Positions 7,363 through 15,380 of a stretch of 53,384 nucleotides of DNA are shown piece after piece (within the stretch, counting starts at the first letter, position 1; each line of letters opens with the position of its first letter). Source of the stretch: Betaproteobacteria bacterium (GTDB lineage: Bacteria > Pseudomonadota > Gammaproteobacteria > Burkholderiales > SG8-39); assembly GCA_009693435.1 (NCBI GenBank), contig SHXF01000018.1, positions 1-53,384 on the forward strand, in the 5' to 3' direction. Under the pieces are notes generated by a model, which searched no databases, was not told where the DNA came from, and saw only the letters and a program-made list of their open reading frames with translations. The translations under genes and the position numbers were made by a program.

Positions 7363-9240
7363 AACAGCCAGTTCGCGCTGCTGAAAGAACGCCGCTTCCT
7401 GCCGTTTTTCCTGACGCAGTTTTTCGGTGCGGGGAACGACAACGTGTTCAAGTTCGCTTTCACGGTACTTGCCACCTACAGTGCGTCCGAATGGGGCGGC
7501 ATGGATCCCAGGTCCGCCGGGGCGGTGATAGGCGGGATCTTCATCCTCCCCTTCGTCCTGTTCTCCGCCACCGCCGGTCAGATCGCCGACAAGTACGACA
7601 AGGCGCGCCTCATCCGTTTCGTGAAGAACCTCGAGATCGCGATCATGCTGCTGATCGCCGCGGGATTCATGGGGAAGGTCGTGGCGCTGCTCCTTGCCGG
7701 CGTGTTTCTTATGGGGCTGCACTCGACCCTCTTCGGGCCGGTCAAGTACGCCTACCTGCCGCAGCACCTCGCGGAGGCGGAACTCACGGGCGGTAACGGG
7801 ATGGTCGAGATGGGGACCTTCGTCGCCATCCTGCTCGGAACCATCGCCGGCGGCGTGCTGGTGGGCATCCCCGGGACGGGCCCGCATTGGGTGGCGGCGG
7901 TATCGGTCGCGCTCGCGATCATCGGACGCATCGCGGCCGGATACGTGCCGCTTTCTCCGCCGCCGGAGCCGCACCTCGGGATCAACTGGAACCCGGTCAG
8001 CGAAACGCTTGCGAACCTGGGCCACGCCCGCGCCAACCGCAGCGTGTTCCTGTCGCTGCTGGGAATTTCGTGGCTGTGGTTTTTCGGCTCGATCTTCCTT
8101 ACCAGCTTCACCGGATTCGCGAAGGAGACGCTGGGCGGCGACCAGAATGTGGTGACGCTGCTGCTCGCGGTCTTCTCTATCGGCATCGGCCTGGGTTCGC
8201 TGCTGTGCGAGCGCATGTCGGGGCACAAGGTGGAAATCGGCCTGGTGCCGTTCGGTTCGATCGGCATGACGGTGTTTGCGATCGACCTGTGGTTCGCGAG
8301 CCGCGGCCTGGCGCCGGCGGGCCTCGCCGGTCTGGGCGAGTTCGTTGCCGACCCACGCCATTGGCGCATCATGGCCGATCTTTTCCTGCTGGCGATGTTC
8401 GCCGGGTTCTACAGCGTGCCGCTCTATGCGCTGATCCAGAGCCGCTGCGAGCCGACCCATCGCGCGCGCATCATCGCGGCGAACAACATCCTGAATGCCC
8501 TGTTCATGGTGGTGGCCTCGGTGATGGCGGCGCTGCTGCTGCACGCGGGCCTCACGCTGCCGCAGCTCTACCTCGTGGTGGGGCTGCTCAACGCGCTGGT
8601 GGCCGTGTACATCTACACGCTGGTGCCGGAATTCCTCATGCGCTTCATCGTCTGGATGCTGATCCACACCGTGTACCGGCTGGAGAAATCGGGGCTGGCG
8701 CGTATCCCCGACACGGGCCCGGCGGTGATCGTCTGCAACCACGTGAGTTTCGTCGACGCTCTTGTGATTTCGGCGGCGTGCCATCGCCCGATCCGCTTCG
8801 TCATGGACCATCGCATCTTCAGGCTGCCGGTGATCTCGTTCGTGTTCCGCACCGGGCGCGCGATCCCGATCGCATCCGCGAAAGAGGATGCGGCGATGAT
8901 GGAACGCGCGTTCGATGAAATCGGGCGCGCGCTCAGGGAGGGCGATCTCGTGGCGATCTTCCCGGAGGGCCGGATCACCGATTCAGGCGAGATGTATCCG
9001 TTTCGTCCGGGCATCAAACGGATTCTCGACGCCAATCCGGTGCCCGTCCTGCCGATCGCGCTGAAAGGACTGTGGGGTTCATTCTTTTCCCGCAAGGATG
9101 GTGCAGCGATGACCAAGCCATCCCGCTTCGTGCCGTTCAGGAAAATCGGGCTCGCGGTGGGTGAACTGGTGCAACCGGCCGCAGCCACACCGGAGGCGCT
9201 CCAGTCCACGGTGCTTGCGCTGCGCGGTGACTGGCGATAG
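7354..9240 (+). CDS. LplT-like MFS transporter fused to PlsC-type acyltransferase
   Basis: A 628-residue fusion. Residues 1-430 are a polytopic MFS domain ('FFLTQFFGAGNDNVFKFAF', 'TAGQIADKYDK', 'GPVKYAYLPQHL'), like the lysophospholipid flippase LplT. Residues about 440-628 are a PlsC acyltransferase with the NHxxxxD motif (NHVSFVD, about 462) and 'FPEGR' (about 535). Relatives import lysophosphatidylethanolamine and re-acylate it at the inner membrane. In many proteobacteria a third, AMP-binding acyl-ACP synthetase domain follows; here the protein stops at the end of PlsC. Translation starts at the last GTG of the 14-bp repeat ladder, 48 bp from the only clear Shine-Dalgarno site. Confidence 0.88.
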   Translation: MSTNSQFALLKERRFLPFFLTQFFGAGNDNVFKFAFTVLATYSASEWGGMDPRSAGAVIGGIFILPFVLFSATAGQIADKYDKARLIRFVKNLEIAIMLLIAAGFMGKVVALLLAGVFLMGLHSTLFGPVKYAYLPQHLAEAELTGGNGMVEMGTFVAILLGTIAGGVLVGIPGTGPHWVAAVSVALAIIGRIAAGYVPLSPPPEPHLGINWNPVSETLANLGHARANRSVFLSLLGISWLWFFGSIFLTSFTGFAKETLGGDQNVVTLLLAVFSIGIGLGSLLCERMSGHKVEIGLVPFGSIGMTVFAIDLWFASRGLAPAGLAGLGEFVADPRHWRIMADLFLLAMFAGFYSVPLYALIQSRCEPTHRARIIAANNILNALFMVVASVMAALLLHAGLTLPQLYLVVGLLNALVAVYIYTLVPEFLMRFIVWMLIHTVYRLEKSGLARIPDTGPAVIVCNHVSFVDALVISAACHRPIRFVMDHRIFRLPVISFVFRTGRAIPIASAKEDAAMMERAFDEIGRALREGDLVAIFPEGRITDSGEMYPFRPGIKRILDANPVPVLPIALKGLWGSFFSRKDGAAMTKPSRFVPFRKIGLAVGELVQPAAATPEALQSTVLALRGDWR

Positions 9241-9244
9241 CGAC

Positions 9245-9391
9245 ATGAATTCCAATGCCGCAGACAGCCTTGACTGGGAAGTTTGCCTGAACGACGACAA
9301 GCTGCGCCTGCCCTTGTGGCAAAATCAAATGCTGCCGTTCCTGAGCGGACAACAGGAACGCAGGGACACCTCAAGCCGAGGCGGCCGATAG
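9245..9391 (+). CDS. Possible small ORF, unknown
   Basis: A 48-codon ORF starting MNSNAADSLDWEVCLNDDKLRL four bases after the MFS-PlsC stop. The composition is more acidic and polar than frame-shadow ORFs of this window, and the position suggests coupling. No good ribosome-binding site and no recognised family. Listed with low confidence because the 9241-9438 gap holds nothing else. Confidence 0.25.
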   Translation: MNSNAADSLDWEVCLNDDKLRLPLWQNQMLPFLSGQQERRDTSSRGGR

Positions 9392-9438
9392 CGACGCAGG
9401 CGCGATGCATCCAACCGGGCGATTCCAATCAGGAGGAC

Positions 9439-10653
9439 ATGATGAAAAAACTCAATCAGAATTCGACGGCGCCGGGCAGGCGCAGGGTCCTCGGCGGTCT
9501 GGCTGCGGCAGGCGCCTCGCTCGCGCTGCCGTTTGGCGCGCCGGCCGTGCTGGCGCAATCGCGCGCGCCGTTTCGCATCGGCGCGCTCAACACGTTCTCG
9601 AAACAGGGTGCGCTCGGCACCGGCGCGATGAACGGCATGAACCTGTATTTCGAGCAGATCGGCTGGCAGGCGGGCGGGCGCAAGATCGAGGTGATCAAGG
9701 AAGACGACGAAATCAACCCGCAGGTCGGGCTGCAGAAGCTGCGCAAGCTGGTGGAGAGCGACAAGGTCGATGTGGTGGTCGGCCCGCAGGCGAGCAACGT
9801 CGCCATGTCCATCATCGACTACGTGCGCACTTCGAAGACCTTCGTCATGCCCTACGCCGGGGTGGCGGCGATCTCCTACATGAAGCTGCCCTACCTGCTG
9901 CGGCCATCGACCACCAGCTGGCAGAACTGCAGCCAGATGGCGCAGTGGGTGTACGACAACGCCGGCAAGGAATGCGTGATCATGGCCGCCGATTTCGCGG
10001 GCGGGCGCGACGTCGCCAAGGAATTCAGGACGGCCTACCTCGCCAAAGGCGGGAAGATCGTCAAGGAAATCTTCCCGCCGCTGGGCACCAACGATTTCAG
10101 CGTTTACCTCGCCGATGTGCGCTCCATCGCGCCGCCCGTGACCTTCAACTTCTTCATCGGTTCGGACGCCGTGCGCTTCGTCAAGCAGTACGACGAGTAC
10201 GGCCTCAGGGGCAAAATCAAGATGACCGGCTTCGCGCTGATCGACAACGATTCGCTACCCGGGCAGGGCAGATCGGCGCTGGGGGGCTTCACCACCTGGT
10301 GCTGGGCCGACACGCTGGATAACCCGGAGAACAGGAAGTTCGTCGCCGACTACCGGGCGAAATACAACAATGCCCTGCCCGATGTTTACGGCGAGTACGG
10401 CTACACCAGTGCGCGGGTGATCGCGGAAACCCTGAATGCGACCAAGGGAGAGTCCGCCGACAAGGACAGGTTCGCCAATGCCATGCTGGGGGTGAAATTC
10501 GACGCCGTGCGCGGACCGTTCAGTTTCGATCCGGTCACGCGCAACGTGATCCAGAACATCTATGTGCGCGAGTGCGTCGAGGTCAATGGCCAATTGATCA
10601 ACAAGGTGGTGGCGACCTATCGCGATGTGAGGCTGCCGCATACGCCAGCCTGA
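9439..10653 (+). CDS. ABC transporter substrate-binding protein, branched-chain amino acid type
   Basis: A 404-residue periplasmic binding protein. The ATG at 9439 follows AGGAGG (9431-9436). The signal peptide 'RRRVLGGLAAAGASLALPFGAPAVLAQS' has a twin-arginine-like start and a signal peptidase I site after VLAQ. The mature part ('FRIGALNTFSKQGALGTGAMNGMNL', 'VDVVVGPQASNVAMSIIDYV', 'VYGEYGYTSARVI') fits the Peripla_BP_6/LivK fold. No permease or ATPase genes adjoin, so it is either an orphan or works with components elsewhere. In environmental Burkholderiales such proteins often bind aromatic acids or amides; the ligand is unknown. A hairpin follows at 10680. Confidence 0.85.
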   Translation: MMKKLNQNSTAPGRRRVLGGLAAAGASLALPFGAPAVLAQSRAPFRIGALNTFSKQGALGTGAMNGMNLYFEQIGWQAGGRKIEVIKEDDEINPQVGLQKLRKLVESDKVDVVVGPQASNVAMSIIDYVRTSKTFVMPYAGVAAISYMKLPYLLRPSTTSWQNCSQMAQWVYDNAGKECVIMAADFAGGRDVAKEFRTAYLAKGGKIVKEIFPPLGTNDFSVYLADVRSIAPPVTFNFFIGSDAVRFVKQYDEYGLRGKIKMTGFALIDNDSLPGQGRSALGGFTTWCWADTLDNPENRKFVADYRAKYNNALPDVYGEYGYTSARVIAETLNATKGESADKDRFANAMLGVKFDAVRGPFSFDPVTRNVIQNIYVRECVEVNGQLINKVVATYRDVRLPHTPA

Positions 10654-10679
10654 GGGGCTGAGGGGGTGTTCACCAGGCA

Positions 10680-10701
10680 AAGGCGGGACGGGTCCCGCCT
10701 T
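10680..10701 (+). terminator. Hairpin downstream of the ABC binding protein gene
   Basis: Perfect 10-bp arms AAGGCGGGAC and GTCCCGCCTT around a GG centre, 27 bp after the stop at 10653. There is no T-run, so it is a weak or Rho-assisted terminator, or an mRNA 3' stabiliser. The rest of the spacer to 10891 shows no gene. Confidence 0.5.
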
Positions 10702-10891
10702 GGCTGCGTTTCCGGGGGCATCCGGGTGCGGGTGTCAGATCCGTGGCCGCCTGAAGTGGTTCAGGCTCCACTTTCATCGATTACAAGGTTGAGGTTGCCC
10801 GCAGCATCCCCGCGTAGCATACTAAAAACAATAACGCAGTACCCTGTAGATACCCGTACTATGGGGAAGTGCCCAGATATAAGTTATAGAA

Positions 10892-12070
10892 TTATGCCGT
10901 CCCCCAGAGCTGCTTCGTCGCCAGCCGCGCCCCTTCCGCCAGGGCTTCCAGCTTTGCCCAGGCGATCTTCGCGTGGCCTACCCGCGGGCCGAGGCCGCAG
11001 TCGGTGCCGGCCATGAGGTTCTCCCGGCCGACCAGCTTCGCGTAGCGCACCAGCCGCTGCGCCACCAGTTGCGGATGCTCGATGAAATCGGTGCAGTGGC
11101 CCACCACGCCGGGGATCAACAGCGCGCCTTGCGGCAGCTTCGCCGATTCGAATACCTGCCACTCGTGTTCGTGGACCGGGTTTGAGGCCTCGATCGAATA
11201 GCTGCCCGCCCGAACGCGGAAAATGATGTCGATGATGTCGGCGAGCGGGATGTCGTGCTGGTGCGGGCCGTGGAAGCTGCCCCAGCAGACGTGCAGCCGG
11301 ATCTTCTCGGTGGCGATGTTGCGCAGCGCGTGGTTGAGCGCTTCCACCCGCATCTGGGCGTAGCGCCGGTAATCGGCGACCGTCATGTCCGGATACATCT
11401 GCCAGCCGTCCGGCAGATCGGGATCGTCGATCTGCAGCAGGAATCCGGCATTGACGATGGCTTCGTATTCCTCGCGCATGCATTCGGCGATCGCATGGAC
11501 GAATGCTTCTTCGCTCGCATAGTGTTCGTTGCGCAGCCAGTGCTCTATGGTGCCCGGGGTGTTGGCGGGCAGCCAGGCTTCCTCGACCTTCACGCCTTGC
11601 AGCGCAGCCTTGAAATTGTCGATGTCTTCCTGCAGCGCGGCCTGGCCGACGTACTTGAGAGGCGCCACACAGAACACCTGCTTGGCGCTCGGGCCCGAGC
11701 CGGCGAAGGCGCCGAAGCCGCGCCCGCCCGCGGCAAAGTACTCGGGAAATTTCTTCACCTCGCGGCTGGCGATCGACAGCGGTTTCGGGCTGACCCCGGC
11801 CTGGTAGGGACGCGCCTCGAAGCCGGACAGGCGCTCGCGCACGTAGTTGGTGAAATTGGTCTTGCCGACCTCGCCGTCGTTGACGCTGTCGATGCCGCAC
11901 GCCGCCTGCTGGCGGACCACGTCGGCCACGTCTTCGCGCAGCCGCGCGGCCAGCGCCTTTTCGTCGCCAGCCTTGCCCTCGGCGCGCTCGAAAATCATCC
12001 TGCGCAATTCCTCGGAGCGCGGCAGCGCGCCGGCGTGCGTGGTGAGAATCCGATCGGTGCTGCGCTTCAC
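10892..12070 (-). CDS. Cobalamin-independent methionine synthase-like protein (MetE C-terminal family)
   Basis: A 392-residue single-domain protein of the MetE/UROD superfamily: 'DRILTTHAGALPRSEELR' at the N-terminus, 'CGIDSVNDGEVGKTNFTNYV', 'LHVCWGSFHGPHQHDIPL' (zinc-ligand-like His/Cys region) and 'GTDCGLGPRVGH' near the C-terminus. The frame is open to 12169, but a GTG at 12070 preceded by AGGAG (minus strand) gives the natural N-terminus, 'KRSTDRILTTHAG'. Full MetE is about 750 residues and two-domain. Short relatives serve as methyltransferases of corrinoid or coenzyme-M metabolism or are of unknown role, so this should not be called methionine synthase. A second, more divergent relative lies at 52014-53057. 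Confidence 0.8.
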   Translation of the reverse strand: MKRSTDRILTTHAGALPRSEELRRMIFERAEGKAGDEKALAARLREDVADVVRQQAACGIDSVNDGEVGKTNFTNYVRERLSGFEARPYQAGVSPKPLSIASREVKKFPEYFAAGGRGFGAFAGSGPSAKQVFCVAPLKYVGQAALQEDIDNFKAALQGVKVEEAWLPANTPGTIEHWLRNEHYASEEAFVHAIAECMREEYEAIVNAGFLLQIDDPDLPDGWQMYPDMTVADYRRYAQMRVEALNHALRNIATEKIRLHVCWGSFHGPHQHDIPLADIIDIIFRVRAGSYSIEASNPVHEHEWQVFESAKLPQGALLIPGVVGHCTDFIEHPQLVAQRLVRYAKLVGRENLMAGTDCGLGPRVGHAKIAWAKLEALAEGARLATKQLWGTA

Positions 12071-12203
12071 GTCGGGCTCCTGGATGGCAGGGGCGGCGAT
12101 GCGCGCCGGTTGGCGCTTGCGCCGCGGAAAAATGATGCGGCCAGTATAACGTCCGGACAGCGCGCGCAACGGCCCGAGGTCTTTGCCCGCATCGGCGAGC
12201 GGA

Positions 12204-12545
12204 CTATTTTTTCACGTGCTGGCGATCATGTTTTTCGCGGGCGATCGCGCGGCTGTCGCGATTCGCTTCGCGCTGCAGTTGCGCGCGTTCCTTCGGCGTC
12301 ACCACACCGTCGGCCTTGGCCTTTGCTTCATTGGCGTTGAGGCTTCCTTCCCGGCGCTCCAGCATTGCGGTTTCGCGCGGGGTCAACTGCCCGGACTTCA
12401 CGCCTTCATCGATGCGCCGCTGCTGGTTGGCTTCGCGCCTGTCGAGGTTCGGCGTCTGCGGGCCCGTTGCCTGAGCCTGCGCGAATGCAGGCAGCAGCAG
12501 GGTCGAAAACGCGACGGCGGCGAGCAACGAGGTGGTGTTGTTCAT
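12204..12545 (-). CDS. Small exported charged protein, unknown function
   Basis: A 113-residue protein. The ATG at 12545 is preceded by AAAAGGAGAT. The signal peptide 'MNNTTSLLAAVAFSTLLLPAFAQA' cleaves after AQA. The mature part is almost entirely charged helix: 'LDRREANQQRRIDEGVKSG', then 'LTPRETAMLERREGSL' and 'VTPKERAQLQREANRDS'. These two 'xxTPxExAxLxRxe' stretches form an internal repeat of about 30 residues. The pattern resembles small periplasmic proteins seen in many betaproteobacteria with no assigned role. The extended frame to 12626 lacks a start signal. Confidence 0.78.
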   Translation of the reverse strand: MNNTTSLLAAVAFSTLLLPAFAQAQATGPQTPNLDRREANQQRRIDEGVKSGQLTPRETAMLERREGSLNANEAKAKADGVVTPKERAQLQREANRDSRAIAREKHDRQHVKK

Positions 12546-12897
12546 TTTCAATCTCCTTTTGGTTGAGCGGGAGTTATCCTCTCTGCGTACGATAACGTCA
12601 CGCACGACCGGATTGTTGACCATCACGACGTAAGCGTGTGTAAGGGCCTGTTACAAAACTGCCGCGAGCGTCAATCTGTTCACGTTTCAAAGCCTTCAGA
12701 CACTTGAGAGGCGCGGCGCGATAGCAGGGTATCGACGAACTTGCCCGGCCGGCAGTAAATTCGGGCGGCAACAGGACGCAAGAGACGGAGCTGCGTCCTT
12801 GCATGCTCTGCGAAACGGCCATCGGGGGGCGCTTCTCCCGCGGCGGCATCGTTGCTCGCGAGAACGGCTTACGGCAGGACAGCGAAGGAATGCTTCA
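12546..12897. other. Divergent intergenic region with one hairpin
   Basis: A 352-bp spacer between the exported-protein gene (minus) and the dehalogenase gene (plus). No gene is supported in either strand. A hairpin with 7-bp arms GGACGCA/TGCGTCC and an 11-base loop lies at 12774-12798, about 100 bp before the dehalogenase start, and could be part of its leader. The promoters of both genes should lie here, but no convincing -35/-10 pair was seen. Confidence 0.4.
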
Positions 12898-13830
12898 ATG
12901 GAAAACGCTTACCGCACACCCGATCACGCTTTCGTCGGACTGACGGAGTTTCCTTACGAGCCCAATTATCTTGAATGGGACGGGCTACGCACGCACTACG
13001 TCGATGAGGGCTCGAAGGACGACCCTGTCGCGCTGCTGCTGCATGGCGAGCCGACGTGGAGTTACCTCTACCGCAAGATGATCCCGCCATTGCTGGCAGC
13101 GGGATATCGTTGCGTGGCGCCGGACCATATCGGGTTTGGCCGCAGCGACAAGGTGACCGACGACAGCTGGTACGTCATAGATCGCCACATCGAGCGATTG
13201 GCCGGATTGATCCGGCGGCTGGATCTTCACGACATTACGATGGTCACACAGGATTGGGGCGGACCGATCGGCCTGATCAATGCGGTCGCGGCGCCCGATC
13301 GGATCGCTCGCCTGGCCATCCTCAACACCTGGCTGCATCACGACGGGTATGAGTACTCGCCGGGAATCAGGGCGTGGCGGGACGCTGCGACCAACCGCCA
13401 TTGGCTGGCCTGGACGCGTTATGACCTGCCGTGCGGGGCGATCGTGCGACGCTCCTGCGCCCGGCCCCCGGCTGATCCGGCGGCCCTGGAGCGTGCCTAT
13501 GAGGCTCCCTACGAGGGCAGCATCAAGGCCAAGGCTGGGGCACGTCGGTTTCCATGGTGCATCCCGTTCGCCCAACCCGAAGCCGGCGCCGCTACCCGCC
13601 AGGCCGAGGCATTCGAAGCGCTGAAGCACTGGCCAAAACCGGTGCACGTGATATTTGGCGCCGATGATCCGATCTTCACCGCAGCATGGGGCAGGCGTTG
13701 GGCTGACATGATTCCGGGCGCGACGTTCGATGCAATCGAGCGGGCCGGCCATTTCTGCCAGGAGGATGCCGGCGGAGAAATCGTATCGCGACTGCTCGAA
13801 CGCGTCGCGGAATCGCGCGAGGGGAGATGA
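12898..13830 (+). CDS. Haloalkane dehalogenase (HLD-I / DhlA-like)
   Basis: A 310-residue alpha/beta hydrolase starting MENAYRTPDHAFVGLTEFPY. The 'LLLHGEPTWSYLYRKM' oxyanion segment (about 50-60) has the E-P-T-W form of subfamily HLD-I, in contrast to the N-P-T of LinB/DhaA. The nucleophile is Asp in 'TQDWGGP' (about 118), whose following Trp stabilises halide. The acid is Asp in 'FGADDPIF' (about 256) and the base His is in 'AGHFCQED' (about 284). All catalytic residues are present. The family converts haloalkanes to alcohols and halide in the cytoplasm without cofactor. The cap-domain halide Trp cannot be fixed without alignment, so the substrate, and the possibility of a related hydrolase, remain open. 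Confidence 0.82.
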   Translation: MENAYRTPDHAFVGLTEFPYEPNYLEWDGLRTHYVDEGSKDDPVALLLHGEPTWSYLYRKMIPPLLAAGYRCVAPDHIGFGRSDKVTDDSWYVIDRHIERLAGLIRRLDLHDITMVTQDWGGPIGLINAVAAPDRIARLAILNTWLHHDGYEYSPGIRAWRDAATNRHWLAWTRYDLPCGAIVRRSCARPPADPAALERAYEAPYEGSIKAKAGARRFPWCIPFAQPEAGAATRQAEAFEALKHWPKPVHVIFGADDPIFTAAWGRRWADMIPGATFDAIERAGHFCQEDAGGEIVSRLLERVAESREGR

Positions 13831-14081
13831 AATGAGCGCGTGGCGGTATTCGCACTCGCGGCGTTGCCGACGCGCCGGGACTGGGGGTGCCGGGGCGGCC
13901 CCTGTCTGCGTCGGCGGAAATGGATTCTTATCCACGGCGCCGAGGACAATGCGCGCGAACCCGGCTTGCATCCCGGTGCGCAACGCAAGCCCGCGGACGT
14001 AAAATGGCCCGCGCGCCAATGGCATCGGACTAAAGCGCAGAACGTCGCGAGTCGGCCACAGTCCGCGCCCAGCGCGAGCAA

Positions 14082-14129
14082 AGTGAAAAATGCAGTGAAA
14101 AATGCAGTGGAAAATGCAGTGGAAAATCC
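14082..14129 (+). repeat. 12-bp tandem repeat over alternative start codons
   Basis: Four 12-bp units (AGTGAAAAATGC twice, AGTGGAAAATGC, AGTGGAAAATCC). They carry ATG codons at 14090, 14102 and 14114. The ATGs at 14102 and 14114 are in frame with the acyl-CoA dehydrogenase start at 14144, which itself reads ATGCAGTGGG like the units. The ATG at 14090 is stopped after two codons (ATG CAG TGA). The rest of the 13831-14143 spacer shows no gene. Confidence 0.85.
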
Positions 14130-14143
14130 GCCGGAATACGAGT

Positions 14144-15313
14144 ATGCAGTGGGACAACACCACGCTGTTCACCGATGACAACGACGCCGACCGCGCCTTT
14201 CGCGAGGAGGTGCGCGACTGGGTGGCGGCGAATTGCCCGGGCACGCTGCGCAACCGGCCCGATCGTGTCGATCCGCACGAACTTAAGCCCTGGCACCGCA
14301 TGCTGCACCAGCGCGGCTGGATTGCGCCGCACTGGCCGCGCGAGCACGGGGGCATGGGGGCAACGCTTACGCAGCAACTCATACTCTACGAAGAGATCAC
14401 TCGCATCGGCGCCCCCACGCCCTATCCGCACGGCCTCAGTTTCATCGGCCCGCTGATCATCGCCGCGGGCACGCCGGAACAGAAAGCGCGTCACCTGCCG
14501 GGCATTCTCAGTGGGGATGCGACGTGGTGCCAGGGCTATTCCGAAAGCGGCGCCGGATCGGACCTCGCCAGCCTGGCAACGCGGGCGGTACTGGCCGGGG
14601 ACCACTTCATCGTCAATGGGCACAAGCTGTGGACCACCAACGGCCACTACGCCGACTGGATGTTCGCGCTGGTGCGCACCGACGCCGAGGCGAAGCCGCG
14701 CCATGCCGGCATCACCCTGCTGCTGATCGATCTCAAGTCACCGGGCATCACCATCCGGCCGATCCGCACCTTGCGTGGTGACGCCGAATTCGCCGAGGAA
14801 TTTTTCGATGACGTCCGGGTGCCGGTGGCCAACATGCTGGGTGGACTGAACGAAGGCTGGAAGCTCGCCAATATGCTGCTGGGCTCGGAGCGTTTCGCCA
14901 CCGGCCATCCGCGCAATGCCGCGGTGCTGCTCAACAAGGCGCGCCTGGTCGCGCAGGTGAGCGGCGTCATCGCCGATCCCGTCTTCCGCAATGAACTGGC
15001 GCTGCTGGAAATCGACCTGCTCGCGTTCTCGGCATTTTATCGCCACGGTGCGACGTTGCTGGCGCAGGACCGCGCGCCGCTCGCCATGGCGCCGGTGATC
15101 AAGATCGCGGGCGGAGAAATCGGCCAGCGCGCCTCCGAACTGCTAATGGTGGCGGCCGGCCCGCTCGGGCCGCAGTGCGCCGATCTCGATGCCGGCGGCA
15201 TGGTGATGAATGTTGCGGCTGATCTGTTCGAAATGCGCCGCGTCACCGTCGGCAGCGGCACGGTGGAAGTGCAGCGGAACATCGTTGCGAAACGCGTGCT
15301 GGGGCTGGCGTGA
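14144..15313 (+). CDS. Acyl-CoA dehydrogenase (long subunit)
   Basis: An FAD-dependent acyl-CoA dehydrogenase, 389 residues from MQWDNTTLFTDD. In-frame ATGs at 14102 and 14114 in the repeat could add 14 or 10 residues. Family marks: 'WPREHGGMGATLTQQLILYEE', 'WCQGYSESGAGSDLASL' (substrate/FAD loop), 'GHKLWTTNGHYADWMFALVRT' and the C-terminal 'VGSGTVEVQRNIVAKRVLG'. It is followed 67 bp later by a second acyl-CoA dehydrogenase gene. Such long/short pairs form alpha2beta2 enzymes in steroid side-chain and other bulky acyl-CoA oxidation. Proximity to the dehalogenase suggests a catabolic cluster; the substrate is unknown. Confidence 0.88.
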   Translation: MQWDNTTLFTDDNDADRAFREEVRDWVAANCPGTLRNRPDRVDPHELKPWHRMLHQRGWIAPHWPREHGGMGATLTQQLILYEEITRIGAPTPYPHGLSFIGPLIIAAGTPEQKARHLPGILSGDATWCQGYSESGAGSDLASLATRAVLAGDHFIVNGHKLWTTNGHYADWMFALVRTDAEAKPRHAGITLLLIDLKSPGITIRPIRTLRGDAEFAEEFFDDVRVPVANMLGGLNEGWKLANMLLGSERFATGHPRNAAVLLNKARLVAQVSGVIADPVFRNELALLEIDLLAFSAFYRHGATLLAQDRAPLAMAPVIKIAGGEIGQRASELLMVAAGPLGPQCADLDAGGMVMNVAADLFEMRRVTVGSGTVEVQRNIVAKRVLGLA

Positions 15314-15380
15314 AGTTTCGAAAACATTTCGGAACCTGCATCAATACCCACCAGCGAGTGAACGCCATCAGGCCGAGCGC

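Noticed and set aside
6700..8811. 703-codon minus-strand ORF opposite the MFS-PlsC gene
   Set aside because: Composition is His/Arg/Glu/Gln-rich shadow translation of high-GC coding DNA; the plus-strand gene has clear motifs.
10702..10891. Small RNA or gene between the ABC binding protein and MetE-like genes
   Set aside because: No ORF with a start signal and no structure beyond the hairpin at 10680-10701.
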